DNA of 37,286 bases from Acinetobacter harbinensis (GCF_000816495.1 NZ_JXBK01000001.1:1686065-1723350), one strand, 5' to 3'. Positions 9,306-18,886 are shown, counted from the first letter of the stretch. Translations and numbers: made by a program. Notes: generated by a model not told the origin, from the sequence alone.

Positions 9306-10294
9306 GAGAAGTCGGCCAACAGTGCATAACACGTCTCTGAATTATGTTCGGGTGCTTTCGGCATCAGAAAAGCCCCTTGTGCTAAACCTAAATGGGATTG
9401 GGCATTTAAGCACAGAGGTTGAATTGCCTCTGCTTTTAAAATGAGCCGTAAATCCACCATTAAGGTGGGGCTACACCAACTACTAAGCAGTTTTTTAAGC
9501 TTTTCACTCATCGTTTGATTGGGAAGAAAGCTTAAATATTCTGCTCTTGATAATGGCCCCACTTGAATTTCAATTTTTTCATCAATTTGACGAATATTTT
9601 CCCCACAAAAACTATTCACACCCAATAAGCCTGCATTTAAACCGCCTAAGGTCAGTTTTTGAGAATCGTCTAGTTTAAATTTTTCTTCTATAAATTCTTT
9701 AATTTTAAAATTGGTTTTAAAAATACACTTCAGCATGGTGGTTAAAGCATAAGTGGTATTATTTTGTCCCTGCATTAAGCCCGAAAATTCTGCAAAATAA
9801 TCATCTAATTCTGCTTGGTTTTGTTGAGCGGCCACATAGCCATTTAACGCATGCAGAATATTAATATAATCATTTTCTTTTTCAATTTCATAACGTATCG
9901 GCAAGTGATAAGCCAAACTGGCATCAACATATTGTGCGGTGAGTTTATGATTGAATAAACCTAAAAAGTTAATGGTTTCTACTTTTTGATGTCGACCACT
10001 GTGTTTAATTTTTTGTGTATAAGTATAGGGTAAAGCGCCTTGTATACCGGTTAAACCGACCATTAAATTGGTTAGATAAATACGTTCATCTTCAACGCTT
10101 AAGCTCTCAATTTCAGCCAGTGGAAAATTAAGATTTAACGAGCTGTGAAATTTAAAGTCATTGGCCCAATACTGCGCTGAAGTATCAGATCTATGCCGCA
10201 ATAAACGTGTCGCCTGAACAAAGCCATAAGATGTAGGTGTGGTAATCAGATCATCTATTATAGAAGCTTCTTGCCACCAATGTTTTGCACACAT
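9302..10294 (-). CDS. tssG: TssG T6SS baseplate protein
   Basis: A 330-residue protein of the TssG (VasB/ImpH) family. It begins with the usual region containing SYGFVQATRLLRH, continues with a SLNLNFPLAEIESL-type segment and ends with the family C-terminal region (GPLSRAEYLSFLP). TssG with two TssF and TssE forms the baseplate wedge. The gene overlaps tssF by 37 bp and the next gene by 4 bp, so translation of the three is coupled. The product is slightly shorter than some homologues, but the ends look complete. Confidence 0.93.
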   Translation of the reverse strand: MCAKHWWQEASIIDDLITTPTSYGFVQATRLLRHRSDTSAQYWANDFKFHSSLNLNFPLAEIESLSVEDERIYLTNLMVGLTGIQGALPYTYTQKIKHSGRHQKVETINFLGLFNHKLTAQYVDASLAYHLPIRYEIEKENDYINILHALNGYVAAQQNQAELDDYFAEFSGLMQGQNNTTYALTTMLKCIFKTNFKIKEFIEEKFKLDDSQKLTLGGLNAGLLGVNSFCGENIRQIDEKIEIQVGPLSRAEYLSFLPNQTMSEKLKKLLSSWCSPTLMVDLRLILKAEAIQPLCLNAQSHLGLAQGAFLMPKAPEHNSETCYALLADFS

Positions 10295-12066
10295 TGGTAT
10301 AACTCCTGTTGGGTAGAAAAATCACTGACCACTAAATCGACGTAGCTGTTCATTTGAACTTTTAAATTAAAAATATGACTCAACAGCTGGGTGAAAATAT
10401 ACAGGCTCTGCCCTCTAAAAACTTGCGGATCAATGGTCAAATTGACTTTGACGCCACGTACAAATAAAGGAAAAGGCTTGGCTTCAACCAGTTTTTGCGT
10501 TAACGAAAAATCGAGACTTTTAATAGAATCAATAATTAAATAATTTTCTTTTAATTTAGATAAGTTATACAGCTCTAACAACTCTTTAATATGGCTTAAG
10601 GCATCACCTTTCATCAGGGGTAAAGTATTTAAAGACAGATGGGAAATGATTCGCCATTGCTGATTCTTATTTTGTTCAAAATAATAAGGTTTAGTCGGTC
10701 TTTTTAAAATGAGCGCACGCCGTGCCAGACTACTGTCATTTAAATTGAGTACATTATTGGCCTGACTCAGCGCTTCATGTGGTAAATCGTGATTTGAGCA
10801 CAACAATTGAGTGCTAATAAAATCCGATTTAGTACTCTGTGGCAGCAACTGTTTAGAGGTAATTGAATATGTGGTTGGATTAAATTTATTCTGTAATTGT
10901 GTGCTATTTAAACTATAAAAAAATGGCACACTTTCTTGATGATAATGACTCATGGCAAAAAATGGCAAAATAGGAAAACTAACCTGATTCTGATTGCTCT
11001 TTTCCCGAATCATATTCATCTCTAGAATTGAATACACTTGATAAAATTCTGGATGGTGTGCATCGGTCATTAAAGAGTATTCTAATTGTTTATGATCCAC
11101 TTTTTGTGGTTCAGCCTGCTTCTTAAATAGATTGACCACTGGGGTTGAGAATAACTTAAAATTCGCAATATTCAGTTCACTGTAATTCCGAATACAGGCT
11201 TGGTCATTTAAATTAAGTTTTAAGTGAATGAGTAATTCAAATTCTGCTTGATCAACAGGTAAATGAGTTAAAAAATTTAAGTTTAAATTCAAATAGTTAA
11301 ATTTTTCAGGAAAGCAAAAATACTCCAGTAACAAGCGATAGGCATGATGGGTATGTTGATCAATCGGCAATAAACTTTCATTTTCTGCAAAACCCATCAC
11401 TTCAAAAGGATTTTTAATATCAATAAAGCTGTTGCCAACTTTTAATGAAAACTGCGTTTCAGGACTAAATATACTATCCAACACCTGTAACGGAAAATTT
11501 GAAATCGCATCCAAATAAATCGGTAATTTTTCCTGAACCAGTACATCCTTGCTTTGATTGAAACATTCAAAAGCAAAGCTTAGCGTCGCATTTTGATTTA
11601 AATGCATATGTAAGCTGGGATTGGTTTTGAAGTTCAGATCAGTTAATAAAATCGGGAGTAATTTCACTTCTCTGGTGGTGTTAAATTCGCATTGAACACC
11701 TTTAAAGCTACGTGATTTTAGGGTGGTGGCCGGTGGAATGAGGTGTGCTTCTGTTAATTGCTTTAATTTATTCACATCTTCAAAACTCACCACTGAACAC
11801 GCCGGAAAAGGACGCAGATATTGCGGGAACATCACCTCAAATAATGATCGGGTGAACACCTCATAACTGTCTGCCAGTTTCTTATCAATACGAGCAGCAA
11901 TGAGCGAAAAGGATTGAATTAAACGCTCAATATGCGGGTCATCTATTTGTTCTTGATTCAGTGCTAAGCGCTGTGCAATTTTCGGATATTTTTGTGCAAA
12001 ATCACGTGATTGTTGTGAAAATTCTTGTAATTGCTTCTCATAATACGGTAACAGTTCTTCAATCAC
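10258..12066 (-). CDS. tssF: TssF T6SS baseplate protein
   Basis: A 602-residue TssF (VasA/ImpG) protein. The N-terminus is diagnostic: YYEKQLQEFSQQSRDFAQKYP, then a HIERLIQSFSLIAARI stretch and the MFPQYLRPFPACSVV motif near residues 80-95. Full-length for the family. It is the main wedge component and contacts TssK and TssG. It starts 11 bp after the tssE stop and overlaps tssG. Confidence 0.96.
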   Translation of the reverse strand: MIEELLPYYEKQLQEFSQQSRDFAQKYPKIAQRLALNQEQIDDPHIERLIQSFSLIAARIDKKLADSYEVFTRSLFEVMFPQYLRPFPACSVVSFEDVNKLKQLTEAHLIPPATTLKSRSFKGVQCEFNTTREVKLLPILLTDLNFKTNPSLHMHLNQNATLSFAFECFNQSKDVLVQEKLPIYLDAISNFPLQVLDSIFSPETQFSLKVGNSFIDIKNPFEVMGFAENESLLPIDQHTHHAYRLLLEYFCFPEKFNYLNLNLNFLTHLPVDQAEFELLIHLKLNLNDQACIRNYSELNIANFKLFSTPVVNLFKKQAEPQKVDHKQLEYSLMTDAHHPEFYQVYSILEMNMIREKSNQNQVSFPILPFFAMSHYHQESVPFFYSLNSTQLQNKFNPTTYSITSKQLLPQSTKSDFISTQLLCSNHDLPHEALSQANNVLNLNDSSLARRALILKRPTKPYYFEQNKNQQWRIISHLSLNTLPLMKGDALSHIKELLELYNLSKLKENYLIIDSIKSLDFSLTQKLVEAKPFPLFVRGVKVNLTIDPQVFRGQSLYIFTQLLSHIFNLKVQMNSYVDLVVSDFSTQQELYQCVQNIGGKKLL

Positions 12067-12077
12067 AGAAAACTCAC

Positions 12078-12554
12078 TTAGGATCTTGCAGAAATCACAT
12101 ATTGTTGTGTGGTGGGTTTTAACAAGGCATCAAAAACAACGGGTTCAAATAAAGGATAAATATTTAAATAAGCGTGAATGCTTAAACATAATGCGCCCAT
12201 ATTATGATCATCAAGCAGCATTTCAACTTTAATTTGTCTTAAGCGGGGTTCTTGAGCAGCAATGGATTGTTGAATTGACTGACAAATTTTATCGCGGTCC
12301 ATGGGATTAGCCGTTGATAAACCCACAAAATCAATAATTCCAAATTGTAAAATCGAGTGTTTAACCAAAGGAAAATCATCGATAACATGATCTAATTTGG
12401 CCATACGACTGTTGAGTAAATCTTCTAAATCTGAAGCAATTGATTCACGTAATTCTTGTAGCGATATCCCCTGATAATTCTGCTCATTTTCAGGCAGAAT
12501 CCGATCAAATAAGGTACTTCTAAAACCGTATGGATATAACTGATCTAGATTCAT
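12078..12554 (-). CDS. tssE: TssE T6SS baseplate protein (gp25-like)
   Basis: A 158-residue gp25-like lysozyme-fold protein. Near the start SLFDRI-type residues (STLFDRILPENEQ) are followed by DLEDLLNSR, an ILQFGIIDFVGLS motif and the acidic ends of the gp25 domain. It joins the sheath to the baseplate wedge. The start has no strong ribosome binding site, and the gene lies just 29 nt beyond the U-run of the hcp terminator, so its expression depends on read-through or on an unseen promoter. Confidence 0.93.
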   Translation of the reverse strand: MNLDQLYPYGFRSTLFDRILPENEQNYQGISLQELRESIASDLEDLLNSRMAKLDHVIDDFPLVKHSILQFGIIDFVGLSTANPMDRDKICQSIQQSIAAQEPRLRQIKVEMLLDDHNMGALCLSIHAYLNIYPLFEPVVFDALLKPTTQQYVISARS

Positions 12555-12581
12555 GTTGGACTAATTTATTAAAATAATAGC

Positions 12582-12616
12582 GAAAAAATAGAGGCTAACC
12601 CGAGTTAGCCTCTATT
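12582..12616 (-). terminator. Intrinsic terminator between hcp and tssE
   Basis: A perfect 13-bp stem: AATAGAGGCTAAC (12587-12599) pairs with GTTAGCCTCTATT (12604-12616) around a 4-base loop. On the minus strand the stem runs into a U-run (complement of the As at 12583-12588). It begins only 3 bp after the hcp stop and is inside the operon. It should end most transcripts after hcp and let a minority read into tssEFG, tssM and the rest, matching the need for far more Hcp and sheath than baseplate. Confidence 0.85.
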
Positions 12617-12619
12617 GTA

Positions 12620-13123
12620 TTATGCTGCGTAAGAGGCAGTATTATTTGAAAGTGACCATTTTTTAGTCACAGCACCTTTTTGTGTGCCATTAATATCTTG
12701 TTGATTATATGTCCACTCTACAGCAGCATATTTCAAACCAAAGGCTTCAGTCGGTACACCTTCTTGGGTCACGTTAGGCGTTACGCTTGATACCAACACG
12801 TGTTTTAATTTGATTTGCAGATACTTCACGCGTTTATCGCCATTGGCACGATAAAAATCAATCTGTACTTCATCAAATGTGTAACCCGCTGAACATGCTT
12901 CCCACAGTTTTGGACTGGTTGCGTCTAAATCTTTAAGGAATAGCATATCTGCATGCTCAACACGTTCCGCAGTATGACCACCTACACTTGAAGATGTTGC
13001 AGATTTTGGCTGACGGATATTGTGCGTCCAAGAATTAACTTCTAGCCAATCTTTGTGCTCTGAGTCACGAGATTCGCCGTCGACTTTATACTTCCCTCGA
13101 AATTGTACATAGATATCTTTCAT
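12620..13123 (-). CDS. hcp: Hcp, T6SS inner-tube protein
   Basis: A 167-residue Hcp (TssD) of the Acinetobacter type, beginning MKDIYVQFRGKYKVDGESRD and containing the HTAERVEHADMLFLKDLDATSP and YLQIKLKHVLVSS strands expected of the tube subunit. Hexamers stack into the tube that is propelled out. There is no C-terminal effector extension. A good ribosome binding site (AGGAAG) precedes the ATG, 49 bp separate it from tssC, and a strong terminator follows directly. Confidence 0.96.
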   Translation of the reverse strand: MKDIYVQFRGKYKVDGESRDSEHKDWLEVNSWTHNIRQPKSATSSSVGGHTAERVEHADMLFLKDLDATSPKLWEACSAGYTFDEVQIDFYRANGDKRVKYLQIKLKHVLVSSVTPNVTQEGVPTEAFGLKYAAVEWTYNQQDINGTQKGAVTKKWSLSNNTASYAA

Positions 13124-13172
13124 TATTTAAGCTTCCTATTTTAATTTAAAGTTATTCTCAAATTGCATTTTA

Positions 13173-14654
13173 TTAATTAGATGACTGAGGTAACTCAGTA
13201 ACCAGTCGTAAAGAGACTGACAATTCATCTAGCTGAAAATGTGGTCTTAAAAAAACCACAGACTTGTAGTGCCCCGGTTGAGCGGGATTCTCTACAACTT
13301 TTACCGAAGCTTCGCGAAGTGGATATTGCGCTTTGGCTTCTTGAGAGGCACCATCGTCTAGTAGGACGTATTGTGATAACCACTCATTTAAAAATACTTC
13401 AACACTGCCTGCCGATGCAAAACTACCAATTTTGTCACGCATCATGGCTTTTAAATAATGCGCAATACGCGATACGGCCATAATATATTGAATTTGGCTG
13501 GATAAAGCAGAGTTGGCATTGGCGGTATCGGTGTTATATTTCTTCGGTTTTTGTGCAGATTGCGCACCAAAAAATGCAGCATAATCTGTATTTTTACAAT
13601 GTACTAAAGGAATAAAACCTAAATCACTGAGCTCTTTTTCACGACGATCTGTAATGGCAATTTCGGTTGGACACTTAAAGACCACTTCACCATCATTGGT
13701 TTTAAAGGTATGTACCGGTAGACCTTCAACCAAACCACCACCTTCAACTCCGCGAATAGCCGCACACCAACCATGCATATCAAAAGCATTGGTCAGTCGT
13801 GTTGCAAATGCATAAGCCGCATTCATCCATAAATATTCATCATGTTCTCGCCCGCTCACCTGCTCAACAAAGTTAAAACCTTCAGTGATGGTGCCATCTT
13901 TCGGATGATATGGGAGACGACCCAATACACGTGGCATAGTCAATGCCACGTAGCGCGCATCTTCACTTTCACGGAATGAACGCCATTGTACATATTCAGC
14001 AGTTTCAAATATTTTCGCAACGTCACGTGGACGATCCATATCGGTATAGGAGTCTAAACCAAAGATATGCGGACTTGCTGCTGAGATAAACGGTGCATGC
14101 GCTGCGGCAGCCACATGAGAAATCTGTTCTAATAAATACAGATCAGAGGGTGTACGATCAAACTCAAAATCACCGATTAAAGTGGCATAAGGTGCACCAC
14201 CAAAAGAGCCATACTCTTCTTCATAGATTTTCTTAAATAAAGTGCTTTGGTCAAAGTCAGTTGCACTTTGAAAATCTTTGGTTAATTCTTTTTTGGTCGT
14301 ATTTAACATACGAATTTTAATTAAAGAATGTGACGGAGTTTCTTGACAGAAATAATAAAGGCCACGCCAAGTAGACTCAATTTTTTGAAATTGTTCATGA
14401 TGCATAATTTCGCTTAACTGACTTGAAATTAACGCATCAATTTCTGCAATTCTTTTATCAATTGACAGGGTCATGTTTTCTGAAACCACAATGGTTCCTG
14501 CCATGACTTCGCGCGCCAAACCACCAATTAAGCTTTTGGTACGACCATGTTCTTCATCATTACGCGCAATGCGACTTTGCTCAACAATGGAGTCAAGTAG
14601 TGATAGTTCTGCAACGTCGCTAGTGCTTGCAGTCGCAGTTTGTAAATTATTCAT
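13173..14654 (-). CDS. tssC: TssC T6SS large sheath subunit (VipB)
   Basis: The TssC/VipB family is clear: IDALISSQLSEIMHHEQFQKIESTWRG near the N-terminus, IGDFEF, and the C-terminal REASVKVVENPAQPG and FLRPHFQLDELSVSLRLV motifs. With TssB it builds the contractile sheath. An upstream start at 14669 is open, but I choose ATG 14654 because GGAGG lies 6 nt before it; this gives 493 residues. The first 8 bp overlap the end of tssB, as usual for co-expressed sheath genes. Confidence 0.95.
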   Translation of the reverse strand: MNNLQTATASTSDVAELSLLDSIVEQSRIARNDEEHGRTKSLIGGLAREVMAGTIVVSENMTLSIDKRIAEIDALISSQLSEIMHHEQFQKIESTWRGLYYFCQETPSHSLIKIRMLNTTKKELTKDFQSATDFDQSTLFKKIYEEEYGSFGGAPYATLIGDFEFDRTPSDLYLLEQISHVAAAAHAPFISAASPHIFGLDSYTDMDRPRDVAKIFETAEYVQWRSFRESEDARYVALTMPRVLGRLPYHPKDGTITEGFNFVEQVSGREHDEYLWMNAAYAFATRLTNAFDMHGWCAAIRGVEGGGLVEGLPVHTFKTNDGEVVFKCPTEIAITDRREKELSDLGFIPLVHCKNTDYAAFFGAQSAQKPKKYNTDTANANSALSSQIQYIMAVSRIAHYLKAMMRDKIGSFASAGSVEVFLNEWLSQYVLLDDGASQEAKAQYPLREASVKVVENPAQPGHYKSVVFLRPHFQLDELSVSLRLVTELPQSSN

Positions 14655-15150
14655 GCTCTGCCTCCGCACTTAATTCACGTACTTGATCGGTATTACGTAA
14701 AACTTCATCCAATAAATCTTCAAGACGTTCGTTATTGGAAATTTTATTACGTAAATCCGTTAGACGTTCGCGGGCTTGTACCAATTTACGCAGTGGATCA
14801 ACTTGTTGCGCTACATTTTCTGGACGGAAATCTTGCATCGAATTAAAGGTTAAATCGACACCAATTTGCCCGCCTTCTTCAGTTAAAGTATTTTCAACGC
14901 GAAAAGCGGCACGTGGTGCTAAAGATTCCATTACTTCATCAATATTTTCTAAATCAACATTGATAAATTTCTTATCTTTTAATTTGGTTTTCTCTAATTC
15001 TGAAGCCGCAGAAAAATCGCCTAATACCCCAACCACAAAAGGCAACTCTTTGATTTCTTTCCCATCGCCAACTTCAACATCATAGGTCAGTTGTACACGT
15101 GGCGGACGAATACGCTGTAATTTTTTCTGTACACTTTCACGCTTAGCCAT
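14647..15150 (-). CDS. tssB: TssB T6SS small sheath subunit (VipA)
   Basis: A 167-residue TssB/VipA protein with the typical start MAKRESVQKKLQRIRPPRVQ and the motifs LPFVVGVLGDFSA, FINVDLENIDEVM and NTLTEEGGQIGVDLTF. It assembles with TssC into the sheath that TssH disassembles. A strong AGGAGA ribosome binding site lies just upstream of the ATG. It is the first conserved structural gene of the leftward operon. Confidence 0.96.
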   Translation of the reverse strand: MAKRESVQKKLQRIRPPRVQLTYDVEVGDGKEIKELPFVVGVLGDFSAASELEKTKLKDKKFINVDLENIDEVMESLAPRAAFRVENTLTEEGGQIGVDLTFNSMQDFRPENVAQQVDPLRKLVQARERLTDLRNKISNNERLEDLLDEVLRNTDQVRELSAEAEHE

Positions 15151-15172
15151 AAGTCTTCTCCTATTTTAATTG

Positions 15173-15847
15173 TTATTTCAATGAAGCGAATGGGCTAGAT
15201 CCCGAAGCTTTTGGTTTTTCTGCTGGCGCTTTAACTGGTGTTGCAGCAACATTAGCGGGTTTTGAACGACTTGGCGTTACCGCTTTATTAGTGACGCGAT
15301 TTGTAGTCGTTTTAACGGGGCTTGATTTAACCACCTTCTTCGGTTTAGCTACGCTGATGCTCACCGGTTTTGCATCGGAGGTATCAGGTTCAGGAAGTGA
15401 TGCACGAATCCCATCAGACAATTGTTTAGCCGCTGGATACGTGCCTTCTAAACTTAAATAACGCATCTCATTGTTACGCATCTGCTGTAAAGCTTTATTG
15501 GCGATATCCACGCCTGCAAGGAAACTAATATCCGTCAGTGCAGTATGTTGAATATTTTGTTTACGTAAACTATCGACCAATTGTAAGGCTTTTAAATTAT
15601 GACCTAATTTTTGATATTGTTGCGCAGCTTGAATGAGTAATTCGTTTTGCAGAACAATATTTTTCTTATTCTTTTTATCGCATATTTGGCTATAAATATT
15701 AATCAGATTAGAATCTAATTCACTAGAAACCAGAGCATAGTCTTTTAAACAGCTCTTTTTAAGTTCAGGCGCTTGCTCACTTGCAAAAGTAAGTTGACTG
15801 ATTGAGATGATTGCAATTGACGATAGATAAAAAATCTTTTTATTCAA
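15173..15847 (-). CDS. asaA: AsaA-like periplasmic T6SS accessory protein
   Basis: An exported protein with signal peptide MNKKIFYLSSIAIISISQLTFA, a helical body with paired cysteines (KKSCLKDY, SQICDKKNKK) and a basic Thr/Lys/Pro/Ala-rich tail ending in SSPFASLK. A gene like this heads the tssB operon in Acinetobacter; I recall AsaA as a periplasmic factor needed for normal TssM and apparatus assembly. The start is probably TTG 15847, which has GGGGA 5 nt upstream and gives a clean signal peptide. The longer frame starts at another TTG (15859) inside that ribosome binding site. An unusual start codon for the first gene may limit its yield. Symbol from position and features. Confidence 0.75.
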   Translation of the reverse strand: MNKKIFYLSSIAIISISQLTFASEQAPELKKSCLKDYALVSSELDSNLINIYSQICDKKNKKNIVLQNELLIQAAQQYQKLGHNLKALQLVDSLRKQNIQHTALTDISFLAGVDIANKALQQMRNNEMRYLSLEGTYPAAKQLSDGIRASLPEPDTSDAKPVSISVAKPKKVVKSSPVKTTTNRVTNKAVTPSRSKPANVAATPVKAPAEKPKASGSSPFASLK

Positions 15848-15949
15848 AATATTCCCCAAGTTTTTCTAAGTTTAATCGCCGCCAAAGATTGAATCCTAGC
15901 GTACGATTTTTCGAATTTAATTTTTTATGACTTCAAATCAATGTTGCGG

Positions 15950-15978
15950 ATTTAACGAAAATTCTTGTATCAAGTCAA
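15950..15978 (-). promoter_or_regulatory. Candidate sigma-70 promoter of the leftward T6SS operon
   Basis: On the minus strand, TTGACT (15973-15978) is followed after exactly 17 bp by TTAAAT (15950-15955). It would give a leader of roughly 100 nt before the TTG start of the asaA-like gene. The -35 box matches 5 of 6 consensus bases and the -10 box 4 of 6. Confidence 0.5.
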
Positions 15979-16050
15979 CCTACATGATTGTTATTAATTA
16001 GGTATTATTGTTAAGTAATGTAAAAAAGACTGAATTCGTCCAAATGTCCT

Positions 16051-16077
16051 TTAACTTTTCTAAAAAATATGTAGAAT
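16051..16077 (+). promoter_or_regulatory. Candidate promoter of the tssH operon
   Basis: TTAACT (16051-16056) and TAGAAT (16072-16077) are 15 bp apart, about 130 bp before the tssH start. The spacing is short and the -35 box weak, so this is only a suggestion. Confidence 0.3.
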
Positions 16078-16207
16078 ATGAAAAGTGTTTTAATATAAAA
16101 ATATAAGTTGTTGTTTTTTATAAGTATTTAAGTAAATTTGGGTGATAAGAATTAAATACTGAAAAGAAGATAAAAACTGATCGTTATTATAGAATCTTGG
16201 GTAATGT

Positions 16208-18886
16208 ATGAATAATTTAAAAATTTTAATCACGAAGTTATCTTCTTGTGCCCGTCTTGCATTAGAAAAATCAGCCAATAGCTGTATTGCGCAACAAAAT
16301 TATGAGATAGAAGTTGAACATTTATTTCTAGAGTTACTTAAACAAGATTCAAGCAATGATCTACAGCTCTTATTGGCAAAGTATAAGATTTCCCTTGATG
16401 GGCTCAGTGATGATTTACAAGAAAGTATTTCTCAATTGCCCAAAGGCAATAGCCGTAGTCCTATTTTTGCAAAATCGATTGTACGTTTATTAGAACAAGC
16501 TTGGTTATTGGCATCGGCACAGCAAAATCCATTGATTCGCAGTGGCCATTTATTGGTGGCTTTATTAACTGCGCCTGATCTTTATCAAATTGCGCTACGT
16601 GCTTCGAGCTTATTTGAGTTATTGCCGATTGAGATTATCAAACATAAGTTTTTAGATACCTGTGTAAAAAGCACAGAACATGTCTCTGAACAGCCCCAAG
16701 ATGATTTAGATGACAGCAACACGCAGCCAGCAGAACCACGTTTAAAAACCACTCCTGCCTTAGATCAATACACCATTAACCTGACTGAAAAAGCCAAAAA
16801 TGGTGATATTGATCCAGTGATTGGGCGTGAATTTGAAATTCGCTTGATGTTGGATATTTTAATGCGCCGTCGTCAAAATAATCCGATTTTAACCGGCGAA
16901 CCGGGTGTCGGTAAAACTGCTGTAGTCGAAGGTTTAGCACTTAAGATTGCCAATAACCAAGTGCCCGATGCTTTAAAAAATGTACATTTACACACTTTAG
17001 ATATGGGGTTATTACAGGCAGGTGCAAGCGTTAAAGGTGAGTTTGAAAATCGCTTAAAGCAAGTGATGAAAGAGGTTCAAAGTTCAAGTCATCCTATTAT
17101 TTTATTTATTGATGAAGCGCATACACTGATTGGCGCAGGTGGGCAAGCCGGTCAAAATGATGCTGCAAATTTACTCAAGCCAGCGTTAGCACGTGGTGAG
17201 TTGCGTACAATTGCTGCAACCACATGGGCAGAATACAAACAATATTTTGAAAAAGATGCTGCTTTAAGTCGACGTTTCCAAGTGGTAAAAATTGAAGAAC
17301 CTACTGAAGATGTGGCAATTGATATGCTACGTGCCATGATTCCGGTTATGGAAAATCATTTTAATTTACATATTGATGATGAATCAATTGTTGCCGCCGT
17401 ACGTTCTTCTCATCGTTATATTACCGGTCGACAATTACCGGACAAAGCGGTCAGTGTGCTTGATACAGCTGCTGCTCGTGTGGCATTAACACAAAATGCG
17501 CAGCCGGTTAAGTTAGATCAACTCAAAGCCCAGCAACATAATTTGCATCTGGAACAATCAATTTTAGACAATGAACATAAAAATATTGCCAGTCATCATG
17601 AGCGCCTAGAGGCTTTAAGGCAAAAAATTGCACTGCTCGATGCAGAAATTCTGCATACCGAACAGCAATGGCATGCAGAATTAGCATTAGTACAAAAAAT
17701 TCAGGCACTGAAAAAACAAGATTTACAACCTGAACATCATGAGCAACACCAATTAACCATCACTGCTTTACGCCAACAATTGACGGAAATACAAGGTGCA
17801 ACGCCTTTGGTCTTTGAGCGCGTTAATACCCGAATTATCAATGAGATTATCTCTGATTGGACCGGTATTCCTATCGGCAATATGTTGAGTGATGAAATTC
17901 AAAAGATTTTAAGCTTAGAAGATAAGTTGTCTGAACGTGTGATGGGTCAAGACTATGCCTTACATCAATTGGTTCAAGGCATTAAAACCTCTAAAGCAAA
18001 ACTTGAAGATCCGAATAAACCGCAAGGTGTGTTTTTATTGGTTGGCCCAAGTGGCGTCGGTAAAACCGAAACAGCTTTGGCATTGGCCAATGAATTATAT
18101 GGAGGTGAATCTCATTTAATTACTATTAATATGTCGGAATACCAAGAAGCACATACCGTTTCATCACTTAAAGGTGCGCCTCCGGGTTATGTCGGCTATG
18201 GTCAAGGCGGCGTTTTAACTGAGGCTGTGCGACGTAATCCGTATAGTGTGGTGTTATTAGATGAAATTGAAAAAGCACATAGCGACGTTCAAGAGCTGTT
18301 TTATCAGGTCTTTGATAAAGGTACGCTTGAAGATGGCGAAGGTCGAGTAATCGACTTTAAAAATACCACTATTCTGTTAACCAGTAACTGTGGTTCAAGT
18401 GCAATTATGCAAGCCTGTTTAAATGTCGCTGTTGAAGAATGGCCAACGCCAGAGCAATTGATTGAAAAAATCAAACCAAGTCTATATCAACAGTTTAAAC
18501 CGGCATTTTTAGGCCGTATGCGCGTGGTGCCTTATTTCCCCTTACATGATGATTTATTAATACGCATTATTGAACATAAGTTGTCTAAGATTACTCAGCG
18601 CCTAGAACAGCAATATTCAACCAAGGTGACTTATGGCGAAGATTTGCTGGAATTGCTGCTCAGTCGTTGTACTGAAGTGGATAGTGGCGCACGTACAATT
18701 GACAATATTCTGAATGCATCGTTACTACCTGCATTAGCGACACAGATTTTAGTGGGCTTAGCTGCGCAAAAAGTGCCTCAGCAGATTGCAATTCATGTCA
18801 AAGATGATGAGATGATTTATCGAATTGATCCGCCTATAAAATCAAGCAAAAAACAGCCCAAAAAAACCAAAGCACTTGAAGCATAA
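16208..18886 (+). CDS. tssH: TssH (ClpV) AAA+ sheath-disassembly ATPase
   Basis: An 892-residue ClpV/TssH. Residues 1-155 form the Clp N-domain that recognises the contracted sheath. AAA+ domain 1 has Walker A GEPGVGKT (230-237) and Walker B LFIDEAH. A coiled middle domain (about 440-530) is rich in Gln, Glu and His. AAA+ domain 2 has Walker A GPSGVGKT (613-620), pore loop GYVGYGQGG and Walker B VVLLDEIEKAH. The C-terminus is basic (KKQPKKTKA). It recycles TssB/TssC after contraction. First gene of the rightward operon; only a weak ribosome binding site precedes it. Confidence 0.96.
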   Translation: MNNLKILITKLSSCARLALEKSANSCIAQQNYEIEVEHLFLELLKQDSSNDLQLLLAKYKISLDGLSDDLQESISQLPKGNSRSPIFAKSIVRLLEQAWLLASAQQNPLIRSGHLLVALLTAPDLYQIALRASSLFELLPIEIIKHKFLDTCVKSTEHVSEQPQDDLDDSNTQPAEPRLKTTPALDQYTINLTEKAKNGDIDPVIGREFEIRLMLDILMRRRQNNPILTGEPGVGKTAVVEGLALKIANNQVPDALKNVHLHTLDMGLLQAGASVKGEFENRLKQVMKEVQSSSHPIILFIDEAHTLIGAGGQAGQNDAANLLKPALARGELRTIAATTWAEYKQYFEKDAALSRRFQVVKIEEPTEDVAIDMLRAMIPVMENHFNLHIDDESIVAAVRSSHRYITGRQLPDKAVSVLDTAAARVALTQNAQPVKLDQLKAQQHNLHLEQSILDNEHKNIASHHERLEALRQKIALLDAEILHTEQQWHAELALVQKIQALKKQDLQPEHHEQHQLTITALRQQLTEIQGATPLVFERVNTRIINEIISDWTGIPIGNMLSDEIQKILSLEDKLSERVMGQDYALHQLVQGIKTSKAKLEDPNKPQGVFLLVGPSGVGKTETALALANELYGGESHLITINMSEYQEAHTVSSLKGAPPGYVGYGQGGVLTEAVRRNPYSVVLLDEIEKAHSDVQELFYQVFDKGTLEDGEGRVIDFKNTTILLTSNCGSSAIMQACLNVAVEEWPTPEQLIEKIKPSLYQQFKPAFLGRMRVVPYFPLHDDLLIRIIEHKLSKITQRLEQQYSTKVTYGEDLLELLLSRCTEVDSGARTIDNILNASLLPALATQILVGLAAQKVPQQIAIHVKDDEMIYRIDPPIKSSKKQPKKTKALEA

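Larger units (their letters stand above)
15848..16207. promoter_or_regulatory. Divergent control region of the two T6SS operons
   Basis: A 360-bp gene-free AT-rich region separating the leftward asaA-tssBC unit from the rightward tssH unit. Candidate promoters on each strand are listed separately. I saw no clear operator palindrome or sigma-54 motif. A minus-strand frame at 16090-16278 overlaps the tssH start and is not a gene. Confidence 0.7.

Noticed and set aside
16090..16278. Minus-strand open frame of 62 codons in the T6SS control region
   Set aside because: It overlaps the start of tssH on the other strand and has a low-complexity Ile/Phe/Tyr-rich sequence typical of AT-rich non-coding DNA.
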